12,875 nucleotides of DNA, from NCBI GenBank assembly GCA_002394525.1, contig DGUF01000223.1, positions 18,072-30,946 of the forward strand, written 5' to 3'. The notes below the pieces were generated by a model. It searched no databases. It saw only the letters and a list, made by a program, of their open reading frames with translations, and was not told the origin of the DNA. Position numbers and translations under genes: made by a program. This DNA is from Lachnospiraceae bacterium UBA4317. Lineage in GTDB: Bacteria; Bacillota_A; Clostridia; Lachnospirales; Lachnospiraceae. Positions 6,522-12,875 of the stretch are shown in pieces (positions within the stretch are counted from its first letter, which is position 1; each line of letters starts with the position of its first letter).

Positions 6522-7406
6522 ATGAAAAAAACGATCACAAAACAGGCCTGTGCCAAGATCAATCTGGGACTGGACGTGGTGGGGGTGCGCGAGGACGGCT
6601 ACCACCTGCTGCGGATGATCATGCAGCAGATCGACCTGCATGATACCCTGACCGTCACGGTGACAGAGCCCGGGGAAAACGGCGGGGAGATCCGGCTGAT
6701 CGATGAGAGCGGGCTGACTCCGGCGGGCGGGGACAACCTGATCATCAGGGCTGTCCGCGCCATGACAGACAAATATGATCTCCATGCGGACATAGAGGTC
6801 CGTCTGGCCAAGAGGATCCCGGTCGCTGCGGGCCTGGCCGGCGGGAGCACGGATGCGGCGGCTGCTTTCTGCGCGGTCCGGGACCTTCTGGTCCCCGGGG
6901 TGCCGGACGGTGAGCTCATGGAGATGGCGGTCCGGCTGGGCGCGGACATCCCCTACTGTATAGCCGGCGGGACCAGACTGGCGGAAGGGATCGGAGAAAA
7001 GCTGACAGAGCTTCCGCCCATGCCCGAATGCGCGATCGTCCTGGTCAAGCCGGAGGCCTCCGCGTCGACGGCCAATGTCTACCGCAGCCTGGATGCCCTT
7101 TCCGGCTATCACCACCCGGATATAGACGGACAGATCGAGGCGCTGCGGGCCGGGGACCTGGAGGGGCTCGTCGGGCGCTGTGAAAATGTACTGGAGCTGG
7201 TCACGGGAAGTCAGGTCCCTGTGATCGGAAGGATCGAAAAGTTTTTTATGGAGCATGGCGCGGCTGCTGCCTGCATGAGCGGGAGCGGGCCGACGGTATT
7301 TGCTGTATACAGGACGAAGGAGGACGCGGAAGAGGCAAAAGAGGCCTTTATGAAAACAAAAGATGCAGAGGGATGCGGGGTATATGTCTGCAGACCCTGC
7401 CATTGA
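6522..7406 (+). CDS. ispE: 4-diphosphocytidyl-2-C-methyl-D-erythritol kinase IspE
   Basis: GHMP-family kinase that phosphorylates CDP-methylerythritol using ATP in the non-mevalonate (MEP) isoprenoid pathway. The 294 residues fit the family. AKINLGL (11-17) holds the substrate-site Lys12. The ATP-binding GHMP loop is PVAAGLAGGSTDAAAA (100-115). LGADIPY (139-145) carries the expected catalytic Asp142, and the C-terminal glycine-rich motif CMSGSGPTVFAVY spans 251-263. GAGG (6513-6516) lies 5 nt before the ATG. It shows that this organism makes isoprenoids by the MEP route. The regulator gene starts 56 nt downstream. Confidence 0.96.
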   Translation: MKKTITKQACAKINLGLDVVGVREDGYHLLRMIMQQIDLHDTLTVTVTEPGENGGEIRLIDESGLTPAGGDNLIIRAVRAMTDKYDLHADIEVRLAKRIPVAAGLAGGSTDAAAAFCAVRDLLVPGVPDGELMEMAVRLGADIPYCIAGGTRLAEGIGEKLTELPPMPECAIVLVKPEASASTANVYRSLDALSGYHHPDIDGQIEALRAGDLEGLVGRCENVLELVTGSQVPVIGRIEKFFMEHGAAAACMSGSGPTVFAVYRTKEDAEEAKEAFMKTKDAEGCGVYVCRPCH

Positions 7407-7462
7407 GCGGCAGAAACAGGAATGTTTTTCAGCCGGTTTCTTCATTACAGATGGAGGTTTTT

Positions 7463-8227
7463 ATGCAGAATCAGAAAAAATCGAGGCAAAGTGATAAAGA
7501 TTTTCTGTCTGTCATCCCTGAAGCTATGCCCGCTTTGGATGATCAGCAGTCCATACCGCTGCGAGAAACCGCCTTCCTGACGCTGCGCAAACTGATCCTG
7601 ACCGGGAAGCTCCACCCGGGAGAGCGGCTGACAGAGGTGCGTCTGGGCAAGATCCTCGGCACCAGCAGGACACCGATCAGGGAGGCGATCCGGAAGCTGG
7701 AGCTGGAGGGCCTCGTGGTCATAACACCCGGAAGCGGAGCGCGGGTGGCAAAGATCACGGCCGAGGACCTTCAGGATGTCATGGAGGTCAGATGCGCCCT
7801 GGACCAGCTGTGCGCGTCCCTGGCGGCCTCCCGGATCACGGAGGAGGAGAAAAAGGAGCTGATCAGGGCCAGAGATGCCTTTGAGTACAGCACCCGTTTC
7901 GGCAATGAGCAGGAGATCGCGGAGAGCGATGTCCGCTTCCATGACATGATCGCGAGGGCCGCGAGAAACCGCAGGCTGGACCAGGTCATGTCCGCCCTGG
8001 CGGATACCATCTACCGGTTCCGATACGAATATATCCGGGATGAAGCCCACTATGAGGAGCTGATCGTGGAGCACAGAGCGATCAGCAAGGCGATCACGGA
8101 CGGCGACCCCGAGGCGGCATCCGAGGCGGCGAGAGAGCATATCAAACGGCAGCGGGCCTTTATCCTGGAGCAGATTACCAGGCCCCGCAGTGATGAGGAG
8201 AATGAAGCGGGACACAGGGGAGAGTGA
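7463..8227 (+). CDS. GntR-family transcriptional regulator with FCD effector domain
   Basis: DNA-binding regulator of the FadR/FCD subfamily, 254 residues from the chosen start. A winged helix-turn-helix spans about 30-98 (IPLRETAFLTLRKLIL, then LGTSRTPIREAIRKLELEGLV, then the wing). The helical C-terminal domain keeps candidate metal and effector residues Asp156, His160, His204 and His226. The open frame extends upstream to 7373 inside ispE, but ATG 7463 has GGAGG (7453-7457) 5 nt upstream and is far better. The stop overlaps the murI start (TGATG at 8225-8229), which suggests coupling. FCD regulators usually bind small organic acids; effector and targets here are unknown. No operator was identified. 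Confidence 0.9.
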   Translation: MQNQKKSRQSDKDFLSVIPEAMPALDDQQSIPLRETAFLTLRKLILTGKLHPGERLTEVRLGKILGTSRTPIREAIRKLELEGLVVITPGSGARVAKITAEDLQDVMEVRCALDQLCASLAASRITEEEKKELIRARDAFEYSTRFGNEQEIAESDVRFHDMIARAARNRRLDQVMSALADTIYRFRYEYIRDEAHYEELIVEHRAISKAITDGDPEAASEAAREHIKRQRAFILEQITRPRSDEENEAGHRGE

Positions 8228-9096
8228 TGACCATGGACTATTTCAGAGAAACGGACGCGGACAGGCCGATCGGAGTCTTTGACTCCGGGATTGGCGGCCT
8301 GACGGTCGCGCGCGAGATCATGCGTCAGATGCCCAATGAAAAGATCGTCTATTTCGGTGATACGGCTCGTGTTCCCTATGGGAGTAAATCCAGAGAGACT
8401 GTGACGCGTTATTCCAGACAGATCGTCCGTTTCCTGTTGGAGCAGAATGTCAAGGCGATCGCCGTGGCCTGCAATACGGCAAGCGCCTACGCGGTGCCGG
8501 AGCTGGAAGCCGAATGTCCGGTCCCTGTGATCGGCGTGATCAGGCCGGGAGCCAGAACAGCGGCCTCCACGACAGCCAACGGCAGGATCGGCGTAATCGG
8601 GACCAGGGCCACCATCCTCAGCGGCAGCTACACGGAGGCGATCAGGAAGTTCATGCCGGAGGCCGAGGTCTTCGGCCAGCCCTGCCCCCTCTTTGTTCCC
8701 CTTGTGGAGGAGGGGCTGTGGGAGGATCCCGTGACCGATGAGATCGCCAGACGGTACATGGCCTCTCTGCTTGACCGGGGGATCGATACCCTGATCATGG
8801 GCTGCACCCACTACCCCCTGATCCGCAAGACGATCGCGAGGGCGGCCGGCGAAAACATCACCCTGGTCAATCCGGCCTACGAGACGGCCATTGAGCTGCG
8901 CGGCCTTTTGGAGGAGCGGGGGCTTTTGTCAGAGCACGGCTACAGATTGGGCAGCCCGGAGCCCCAGTACCGCTTCTATGTCAGCGATATGGCAGGCCAG
9001 TTCCGCCAGTTCGCCAACTCGATCATCAAATACGGGATCCTGGCTGCGGAGAAGATCGATATTTTCAAGTATTCGGGAGATCCCCTGTCCATATGA
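8227..9096 (+). CDS. murI: Glutamate racemase MurI
   Basis: Cofactor-independent racemase that makes D-glutamate for peptidoglycan. The 289 residues have FDSGIGGLTV near the N-terminus, YFGDTARVPYG, the first catalytic cysteine in AVACNTASA (Cys82) and the second in MGCTHYPL (Cys193). Both active-site cysteines are present, so the enzyme should be active. Start choice: GTG 8224, ATG 8227 and ATG 8233 are all in frame. AGGGGAG (8216-8222) sits 4 nt before ATG 8227 and 10 nt before ATG 8233. I chose 8227 because it shares bases with the upstream stop. Its own stop overlaps the next start by four bases (ATGA, 9093-9096). Confidence 0.96.
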   Translation: MTMDYFRETDADRPIGVFDSGIGGLTVAREIMRQMPNEKIVYFGDTARVPYGSKSRETVTRYSRQIVRFLLEQNVKAIAVACNTASAYAVPELEAECPVPVIGVIRPGARTAASTTANGRIGVIGTRATILSGSYTEAIRKFMPEAEVFGQPCPLFVPLVEEGLWEDPVTDEIARRYMASLLDRGIDTLIMGCTHYPLIRKTIARAAGENITLVNPAYETAIELRGLLEERGLLSEHGYRLGSPEPQYRFYVSDMAGQFRQFANSIIKYGILAAEKIDIFKYSGDPLSI

Positions 9097-9614
9097 AAAA
9101 CACAGCAAATACAGAAACTCCAAATGCGGAAACTCCCGTCCTTCTGAGGATCGAGGGAGTCCAGACGGACACGGACGGAAATACCCAGCGGAGCGCGCAG
9201 GAGTATCCCGCCCGGTATATGGCGCGCGATGACAGCCACCTCCTCCGTTATATGGCGGACCGGGAGGAGGCCGTGCTCTGTCTCTCCCGCGGGAAGGCCC
9301 GGATGCAGCGGGGAGGCAGCGGAGGGACGGACATGGTCTTTGACCCCCTGGCCCCCTCGACGGACTGCGCCTACCGGACCCCCTTCGGAACCATCCCCAT
9401 GAAGGTCCGGACCAGGAAGATCGTCCTGATGGGAGAAAACAAGAGGGGGGAGGAAGACAGGACGCCCGGGCTCCGCTGCAGGATCAGCTACCGCCTGATC
9501 ATGGACGGAGGATATGAGATGGACTGTTCCGTGACCATCCGGCTTTTTCCGCAGAAGGAAGGCACCCGGGAGAAAGAGACGAAGGCACCGTTTCCCGGTC
9601 CCGACGGTCAATAA
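9093..9614 (+). CDS. DUF1934 (YwiB-like) beta-barrel protein
   Basis: Small cytosolic protein of 173 residues matching the DUF1934/YwiB pattern. That pattern has alternating beta strands, an RYMADREEAVLCLSRGKARMQRGG segment (52-75), the hallmark YRTPFGTIPMKVRT (94-107) and a final pair of strands, CRISYRLIMDG and YEMDCSVTIRLF. The family is predicted to form a calycin-like barrel; its molecular role is unknown. It overlaps murI by ATGA and is probably translated with it. The last 20 residues are charged and low in complexity. The frame stays open for 39 lysine/arginine-rich codons after the TAA, probably because the DNA there is purine-rich. Last gene of the rightward run. Confidence 0.85.
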   Translation: MKNTANTETPNAETPVLLRIEGVQTDTDGNTQRSAQEYPARYMARDDSHLLRYMADREEAVLCLSRGKARMQRGGSGGTDMVFDPLAPSTDCAYRTPFGTIPMKVRTRKIVLMGENKRGEEDRTPGLRCRISYRLIMDGGYEMDCSVTIRLFPQKEGTREKETKAPFPGPDGQ

Positions 9615-9628
9615 ATAAAGGCTGCAAG

Positions 9629-9740
9629 AAGAAAAGTCCGCATTAAGAAAAGTCCGGGAAGAAAAGCCTGGAAAGAAAAGGCCAATAAGAAAAGGCCAGT
9701 AAGACAAGGTCATAAGGAAAAAGTTATAAGATAAAAAAAG
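9629..9740 (+). repeat. Degenerate ~14-nt purine-rich tandem repeat
   Basis: About eight units begin with AAG at 9629, 9645, 9659, 9673, 9687, 9701, 9714 and 9728, mostly 14 nt apart. The clearest unit is AAGAAAAGGCCAGT. Units decay rightward into AAGATAAAAAAAG. The array fills the space between the DUF1934 stop and the terminator. It looks like slipped-strand expansion in a 3' UTR. A translated role is unlikely, since the 14-nt period does not keep frame. Confidence 0.6.
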
Positions 9741-9780
9741 AGGCGCGGCAGACCCTTCCGGATCTGCCGCGTCTGTTTTT
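9741..9780. terminator. Bidirectional intrinsic terminator between convergent genes
   Basis: AGGCGCGGCAGA (9741-9752) pairs with TCTGCCGCGTCT (9763-9774), 12 pairs with one G-T, followed by TTTTT (9776-9780). On the other strand the A-run at 9733-9739 supplies the U-tract. It can therefore end both the DUF1934 transcript and the leftward membrane-protein gene. Confidence 0.9.
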
Positions 9781-9821
9781 GTGGTTTTCAGATAACAGGA
9801 TTGTCGGAGGCTGCCGGTCCC

Positions 9822-10292
9822 TTATTTGACGGGCTTTGCGCCGGCCTTTTCCTGCAGCTTTTCCAGCCATCCCTTTTTGCGGGGAGCCTCGTCGCTCTGC
9901 AGCTTGCCGCCGCGCATGTTGGATGCCTCGACGATATAGATGCCGCTCACCATTGCCTTGATCTGTTTCTTGACTGGAATGCTGTCAAAGATCTTTTCGT
10001 CACAGATAAAGTTGATGAACTGGGGGCCGACCTTGGCCTTGACGACCGGGACCTTGGACCGCTTGGCGTACCAGGGAGTCTGCTGGATGACCTGATCGGG
10101 CAGGCCGGATTCCTTCAGCTTCAGCCTTTTCTTGTCTATGACCAGCAGCGTCATGGGCTGCTTCATGGACTGGATCTGGGCTTCTGATTCCGCCTGTCTG
10201 GCCTGAAGGCGCTTGCCCATGAAATAGAGGGCGATCAGAACGGCGATCAGAATGACAAGAATGATCAGCAAAACGATTGTAATACGGCTCAA
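9822..10292 (-). CDS. Conserved-looking membrane-anchored protein of unknown function
   Basis: Function not recognised. From the chosen TTG start it has 156 residues: one N-terminal transmembrane segment (about 4-25), a basic GKRLQARQ stop-transfer, a short Gln/Glu-rich helix, then a soluble domain of about 100 residues (LLVIDKKRLKLKESGLP, VPVVKAKVGPQFINFICDEKIFDSIPVKKQIKAMVSGIYIVEA). The tail is lysine-rich. The residues after the membrane segment are basic, so the domain is probably cytosolic. Start choice: the in-frame ATG at 10307 has no ribosome-binding site and itself lies within GGAGGAG (10299-10305). That motif sits 6 nt before TTG 10292, so I prefer TTG. The promoter is at 10375-10402 and the terminator at 9741-9780, giving a monocistronic unit. 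Confidence 0.75.
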   Translation of the reverse strand: MSRITIVLLIILVILIAVLIALYFMGKRLQARQAESEAQIQSMKQPMTLLVIDKKRLKLKESGLPDQVIQQTPWYAKRSKVPVVKAKVGPQFINFICDEKIFDSIPVKKQIKAMVSGIYIVEASNMRGGKLQSDEAPRKKGWLEKLQEKAGAKPVK

Positions 10293-10374
10293 AATGTACT
10301 CCTCCATCTATCGTGTTTTTGAGCTTACTCCTCCTTCGGCAGGAACAGCCTGACGTCTGAGGCAGGAGCAGCGT

Positions 10375-10402
10375 AATATATAGTGCTGACGTGAACAGTC
10401 AA
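10375..10402 (-). promoter_or_regulatory. Promoter of the membrane-anchored protein gene
   Basis: On the minus strand TTGACT (10397-10402, 5 of 6 to TTGACA) and TATATT (10375-10380, 5 of 6 to TATAAT) are separated by 16 nt. The predicted leader is about 75 nt. It contains an extra AAGGAGGAG about 30 nt upstream of the one used, with no start codon close behind it. Confidence 0.65.
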
Positions 10403-10523
10403 ACGTATTCTATCATTCTTTTCCATGCAAAACAAGGGAAATCAGGAAGTATGGGCTATCTATTCCTCACCCGGGATATGCTGCGGAGAAGGGCCTGTTC
10501 ACAGTTTTATTAGAATTCTTCCC

Positions 10524-10552
10524 TTTTCAGTTTTTTTCTCCTGTGATAAACT
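10524..10552 (+). promoter_or_regulatory. Possible promoter for the trigger-factor-like lipoprotein
   Basis: TTTTCA (10524-10529, 4 of 6) and TAAACT (10547-10552, 4 of 6) lie 17 nt apart, the latter preceded by TGA as an extended -10. This is the best candidate in the 345-bp stretch 10308-10652. A weaker alternative is TATACA at 10583-10588. I see no riboswitch, RNA gene or other ORF in 10403-10652, which is AT-richer than the genes around it. Confidence 0.35.
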
Positions 10553-10652
10553 ATAGCAGTTATCTATCTTTATTATCTTCCCTATACAAATGGATATGAA
10601 CAGATGGAAGCCGGAGGATGTCCGGCAGAGTATTTTTAATATGGAGGTCAGA

Positions 10653-12071
10653 ATGAAGAAAAATCTAATCGCGGCAATCGCCGGTACCATGGCGTTTTGC
10701 ATAATGGCAGCGGGGTGTTCCTCCCAGACCGGGACGGCTCCGGCGGGCGGTGCTGACGCGGCTGCAACCGCGGCGACAGCTGCAGCGGCGGCCACAGCCG
10801 CAACCGCGGCAGCGGCAGTGGAAGAGGCTCCTGCCTGGCAGGACCTGGATGATTCCTATCTCTCGGGCATTACCGCTTCGGATTATGTGGAGCTCCCCGA
10901 TGATTACAAGCATCTGAAGGTGGAGGCCGCAAAGCCCAAGGAGGCCACGGACGAGGAAGTGGAGGAGAGGATCCAGAACAGCCTGCAGTCCAATGCTCCC
11001 CTGGAGGAAGTGGACAGAAAGGTCGAGGAGGGTGATTCCGTCAATATCGACTTCGTCGGCAAGCTCGACGGAGAGGAATTTGAAGGCGGAAGCGGCACCT
11101 ACGACCTGGTGATCGGTTCCCACAGCTTTATCGAGGGCTTTGAGGAAGGTTTGATCGGCGCAAAGAAGGGAGAGACCAAAGACCTGGAGCTGACCTTCCC
11201 CGAGGACTATTCCGCCGCCAACCTCGCGGGCAAGGATGTCGTCTTCACAGTCACGGTCAATAAGATCTCCGAGTACAAGGTCCCTGAGCTCAATGACGAG
11301 TATGTCCGGAGCCTCAATGTGACCAATGCCTTCGGCAACGCGGTCACGACCGTGGACGACTACAGGGATTATATCCGCAGCAATATCAATGAGGAGCGCG
11401 AGAGCAGCTACAGGAGCACGGTCCTGGCCGCGGGCCTGACCAAGCTTCAGGAGCAGAGCACCTTCAAGGAGGGGATCCCGGCCAACATGTCGGACCAGTA
11501 CTATGATTCCGAGACCCGCATGCTCCAGTACTATGCCCTGATGAACTACATGGAGCTCAAGGATCTTATGATCAATGTCTATCAGGCGACCGAGGACAAT
11601 TATCTGCAGATGATCCGCGATATGGCGGATTCCCAGATGAAGAGAGACATCATCCTGCAGGCGATCGCGGACGAGAGAGACCTCAATCCCAGCGAGGAGG
11701 AGGTGACAGAGGCCATTGCCCAGTATGTCGAGTCCGAGGAGACGATCGAAAAGCCCGAGGATGTCGGCCGCTATGCCAGGGAATTCCTTCGGGACGAGCT
11801 CCTGAGAAAGAATGTCTACGACTGGCTCTTTGAGCACATCGAGGCGGAGGAGCCTTCGGAGGAGGAAGCTGAGGCTGCTGCCACCGGAGAGACTTCGTCT
11901 GAGACGGCCGCGACCGACGGCACCGCAGCTGCGGAAGAGGAAAACAAGGACGACAGCGAGGAATCTCCGGACACCGCCACAGGAGAAGCGGCGGAGGAGT
12001 CCGGAGAGGGCAATACAGGTTCTGCCGCCTCTACAGAGGAAAAAGCAGAGGAAGAGGACAAGGACAACTGA
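10653..12071 (+). CDS. Trigger-factor-like FKBP-type peptidyl-prolyl isomerase, predicted surface lipoprotein
   Basis: Predicted extracytoplasmic folding factor of 472 residues. A lipoprotein signal peptide (basic MKKN, hydrophobic core, MAAGC) gives lipid attachment at Cys22. An Ala/Thr-only linker (about 35-55) follows. The FKBP domain (about 127-206) has GDSVNIDFVGKLDGEEFEGG, the FIEGFEEGLIGAKKGE core and the FTVTVNKI strand. A trigger-factor C-terminal helical region (about 210-396) comes next. The tail (397-472) is acidic and disordered, made mostly of Glu, Ala, Thr, Ser and Asp. The ribosome-binding domain of cytosolic Tig is absent. ATG 10653 has GGAGG (10643-10647) 5 nt upstream; the frame is open to 10590 but that start breaks the signal peptide. 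It likely assists folding of exported proteins, as PrsA does in bacilli; that role is inferred. Confidence 0.88.
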   Translation: MKKNLIAAIAGTMAFCIMAAGCSSQTGTAPAGGADAAATAATAAAAATAATAAAAVEEAPAWQDLDDSYLSGITASDYVELPDDYKHLKVEAAKPKEATDEEVEERIQNSLQSNAPLEEVDRKVEEGDSVNIDFVGKLDGEEFEGGSGTYDLVIGSHSFIEGFEEGLIGAKKGETKDLELTFPEDYSAANLAGKDVVFTVTVNKISEYKVPELNDEYVRSLNVTNAFGNAVTTVDDYRDYIRSNINEERESSYRSTVLAAGLTKLQEQSTFKEGIPANMSDQYYDSETRMLQYYALMNYMELKDLMINVYQATEDNYLQMIRDMADSQMKRDIILQAIADERDLNPSEEEVTEAIAQYVESEETIEKPEDVGRYAREFLRDELLRKNVYDWLFEHIEAEEPSEEEAEAAATGETSSETAATDGTAAAEEENKDDSEESPDTATGEAAEESGEGNTGSAASTEEKAEEEDKDN

Positions 12072-12078
12072 TGATTCC

Positions 12079-12098
12079 CTGCAGACCGGCGTCTGCAG
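12079..12098. terminator. Perfect hairpin 7 nt after the lipoprotein stop
   Basis: CTGCAGAC (12079-12086) pairs perfectly with GTCTGCAG (12091-12098) around CGGC. There is no T-run after it, so it is a poor intrinsic terminator. It may be a 3'-end stabiliser or processing signal, with asnS read through from upstream. Confidence 0.35.
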
Positions 12099-12153
12099 AG
12101 CATTCATCCGGACATGACCAGACATAAAGACATGACCGGAAACAATATCGGAG

Positions 12154-12172
12154 AGCCGCGCCCGGCGCGGCT
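12154..12172 (+). promoter_or_regulatory. GC-rich hairpin directly upstream of the asnS ribosome-binding site
   Basis: AGCCGCGC (12154-12161) pairs with GCGCGGCT (12165-12172) around CCG. It ends 2 nt before GGAGGTGA (12175-12182). Such a stem could modulate ribosome access. No T-box consensus was seen in the 113-bp spacer before asnS, and no clear promoter. Confidence 0.45.
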
Positions 12173-12184
12173 TCGGAGGTGAGT

Positions 12185-12875
12185 ATGAGACAGGAATACA
12201 GCCTGACAGAGATCAAGGATCTCTATGCAGGAGCAGAAAAGTACGCAGACAAAAAAGTGACGGTCGGGGGCTGGATCCGTTCCAACCGCGATTCCAAGAA
12301 GATCGGCTTTATCACCCTCAATGACGGCAGCTGCTTCCAGACCCTGCAGCTGGTCTACTCGAGCGACCTGGCAAACTTCGCGGAGGTCGCAAAGCTCAAC
12401 GTCGGATCCGCCGTGATCGCGACCGGGACCATCGTTCTGACACCGCAGGCCAAGCAGTCCTTTGAGATGCAGGTCGAAAAGATCGAGATCGAGGGCGCGT
12501 CCTCACCCGACTACCCCCTGCAGAAGAAGCGCCACAGCTTTGAGTACCTTCGGACCATCCCCCACCTGCGCGTGCGCGCCAACACCTTTACGGCCGTCTT
12601 CCGCGTCCGCTCTCTGATCGCCTTCGCGATCCACAAGTTCTTCCAGGAGCGGGGCTTTGTCTATGTGCACTCCCCCATCATCACCGGGAGCGACGCCGAG
12701 GGCGCGGGCGAAATGTTCCAGGTCACGACCCTTCCGCTCGAGGAGCTTCCCAAGACTGAGGACGGAAAAGTTGATTACTCTCAGGACTTCTTCGGCAAGC
12801 CCGTCAACCTGACCGTCAGCGGCCAGCTGGACGTCGAGACCTACGCCTTTGCCTTCCGCAATGTCTACACCTTCG
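12185..12875 (+). CDS. asnS: Asparaginyl-tRNA synthetase, N-terminal part (3' end outside window)
   Basis: Class II synthetase charging tRNA-Asn with asparagine. The first 230 codons are present and remain open to the window edge; the full enzyme is usually about 460. Residues 24-105 form the OB-fold anticodon-binding domain ([25 protein letters not shown], then VEKIEIEG). The hinge [24 protein letters not shown] leads into the catalytic domain with motif 1 ([29 protein letters not shown]). The [10 protein letters not shown] block is also visible. Asn- and Asp-type enzymes are related; the KKRHS...LR...HLR hinge and [11 protein letters not shown] favour AsnS. The ATG has a near-perfect GGAGGTGA (12175-12182). 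Confidence 0.95.
   Translation, partial: MRQEYSLTEIKDLYAGAEKYADKKVTVGGWIRSNRDSKKIGFITLNDGSCFQTLQLVYSSDLANFAEVAKLNVGSAVIATGTIVLTPQAKQSFEMQVEKIEIEGASSPDYPLQKKRHSFEYLRTIPHLRVRANTFTAVFRVRSLIAFAIHKFFQERGFVYVHSPIITGSDAEGAGEMFQVTTLPLEELPKTEDGKVDYSQDFFGKPVNLTVSGQLDVETYAFAFRNVYTF

Noticed and set aside
7373..7462. Upstream start of the GntR gene inside ispE
   Set aside because: The added 30 residues are unlike GntR N-termini, and the ATG at 7463 has GGAGG at ideal spacing.
10665..12125. 486-codon minus-strand open frame opposite the lipoprotein gene
   Set aside because: The plus strand encodes a coherent signal peptide, FKBP and trigger-C protein with a strong ribosome-binding site. The antisense frame is a leucine/arginine-rich shadow.

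Overview
The window is a high-GC, gene-dense chromosomal segment of a Bacillota bacterium, most likely a Clostridia/Lachnospiraceae-type anaerobe. This is inferred from strong GGAGG ribosome-binding sites, a PyrK/PyrD class 1B dihydroorotate dehydrogenase, a DUF1934 gene behind glutamate racemase, and a trigger-factor-like lipoprotein. No mobile-element gene, tRNA, rRNA or CRISPR array is visible. I do not name a species.

Layout. The 3' end of mfd (1-1479, +) and pyrC (2228-3523, -) converge on a 748-bp gap. The gap is almost filled by two diverged, inverted copies of a ~250-nt element (1499-1753 on +, 1930-2177 on -). Each copy folds into the same branched structure, and many stems are kept by paired sequence changes. 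pyrC and a plsC-type acyltransferase diverge from a 214-bp region with two extended -10 promoters and an inverted repeat. A rightward run follows: plsC, pyrK, pyrD, ispE, a GntR/FCD regulator, murI and a DUF1934 gene. The last three genes overlap by a few bases and look translationally coupled. A purine-rich degenerate tandem repeat and a bidirectional terminator close this run. A small membrane-anchored protein of unknown function (9822-10292, -) faces it. Beyond a 360-bp gap are a secreted trigger-factor/FKBP-like lipoprotein (10653-12071, +) and the start of asnS (12185 to window end, +).

How the genes fit together. pyrC, pyrK and pyrD are three components of de novo UMP synthesis: PyrC makes dihydroorotate, and PyrD with the FAD/[2Fe-2S] subunit PyrK oxidises it to orotate using NAD+. 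They sit among envelope genes: phosphatidic acid synthesis (plsC), isoprenoid precursors (ispE) and D-glutamate for peptidoglycan (murI). The lipoprotein probably folds exported proteins.

The most notable feature is the pair of structured elements between mfd and pyrC. Each lies in sense orientation just downstream of its neighbouring gene. Their loops are identical, but their stems differ by compensatory changes, as expected of a conserved structured RNA. I do not recognise the family.
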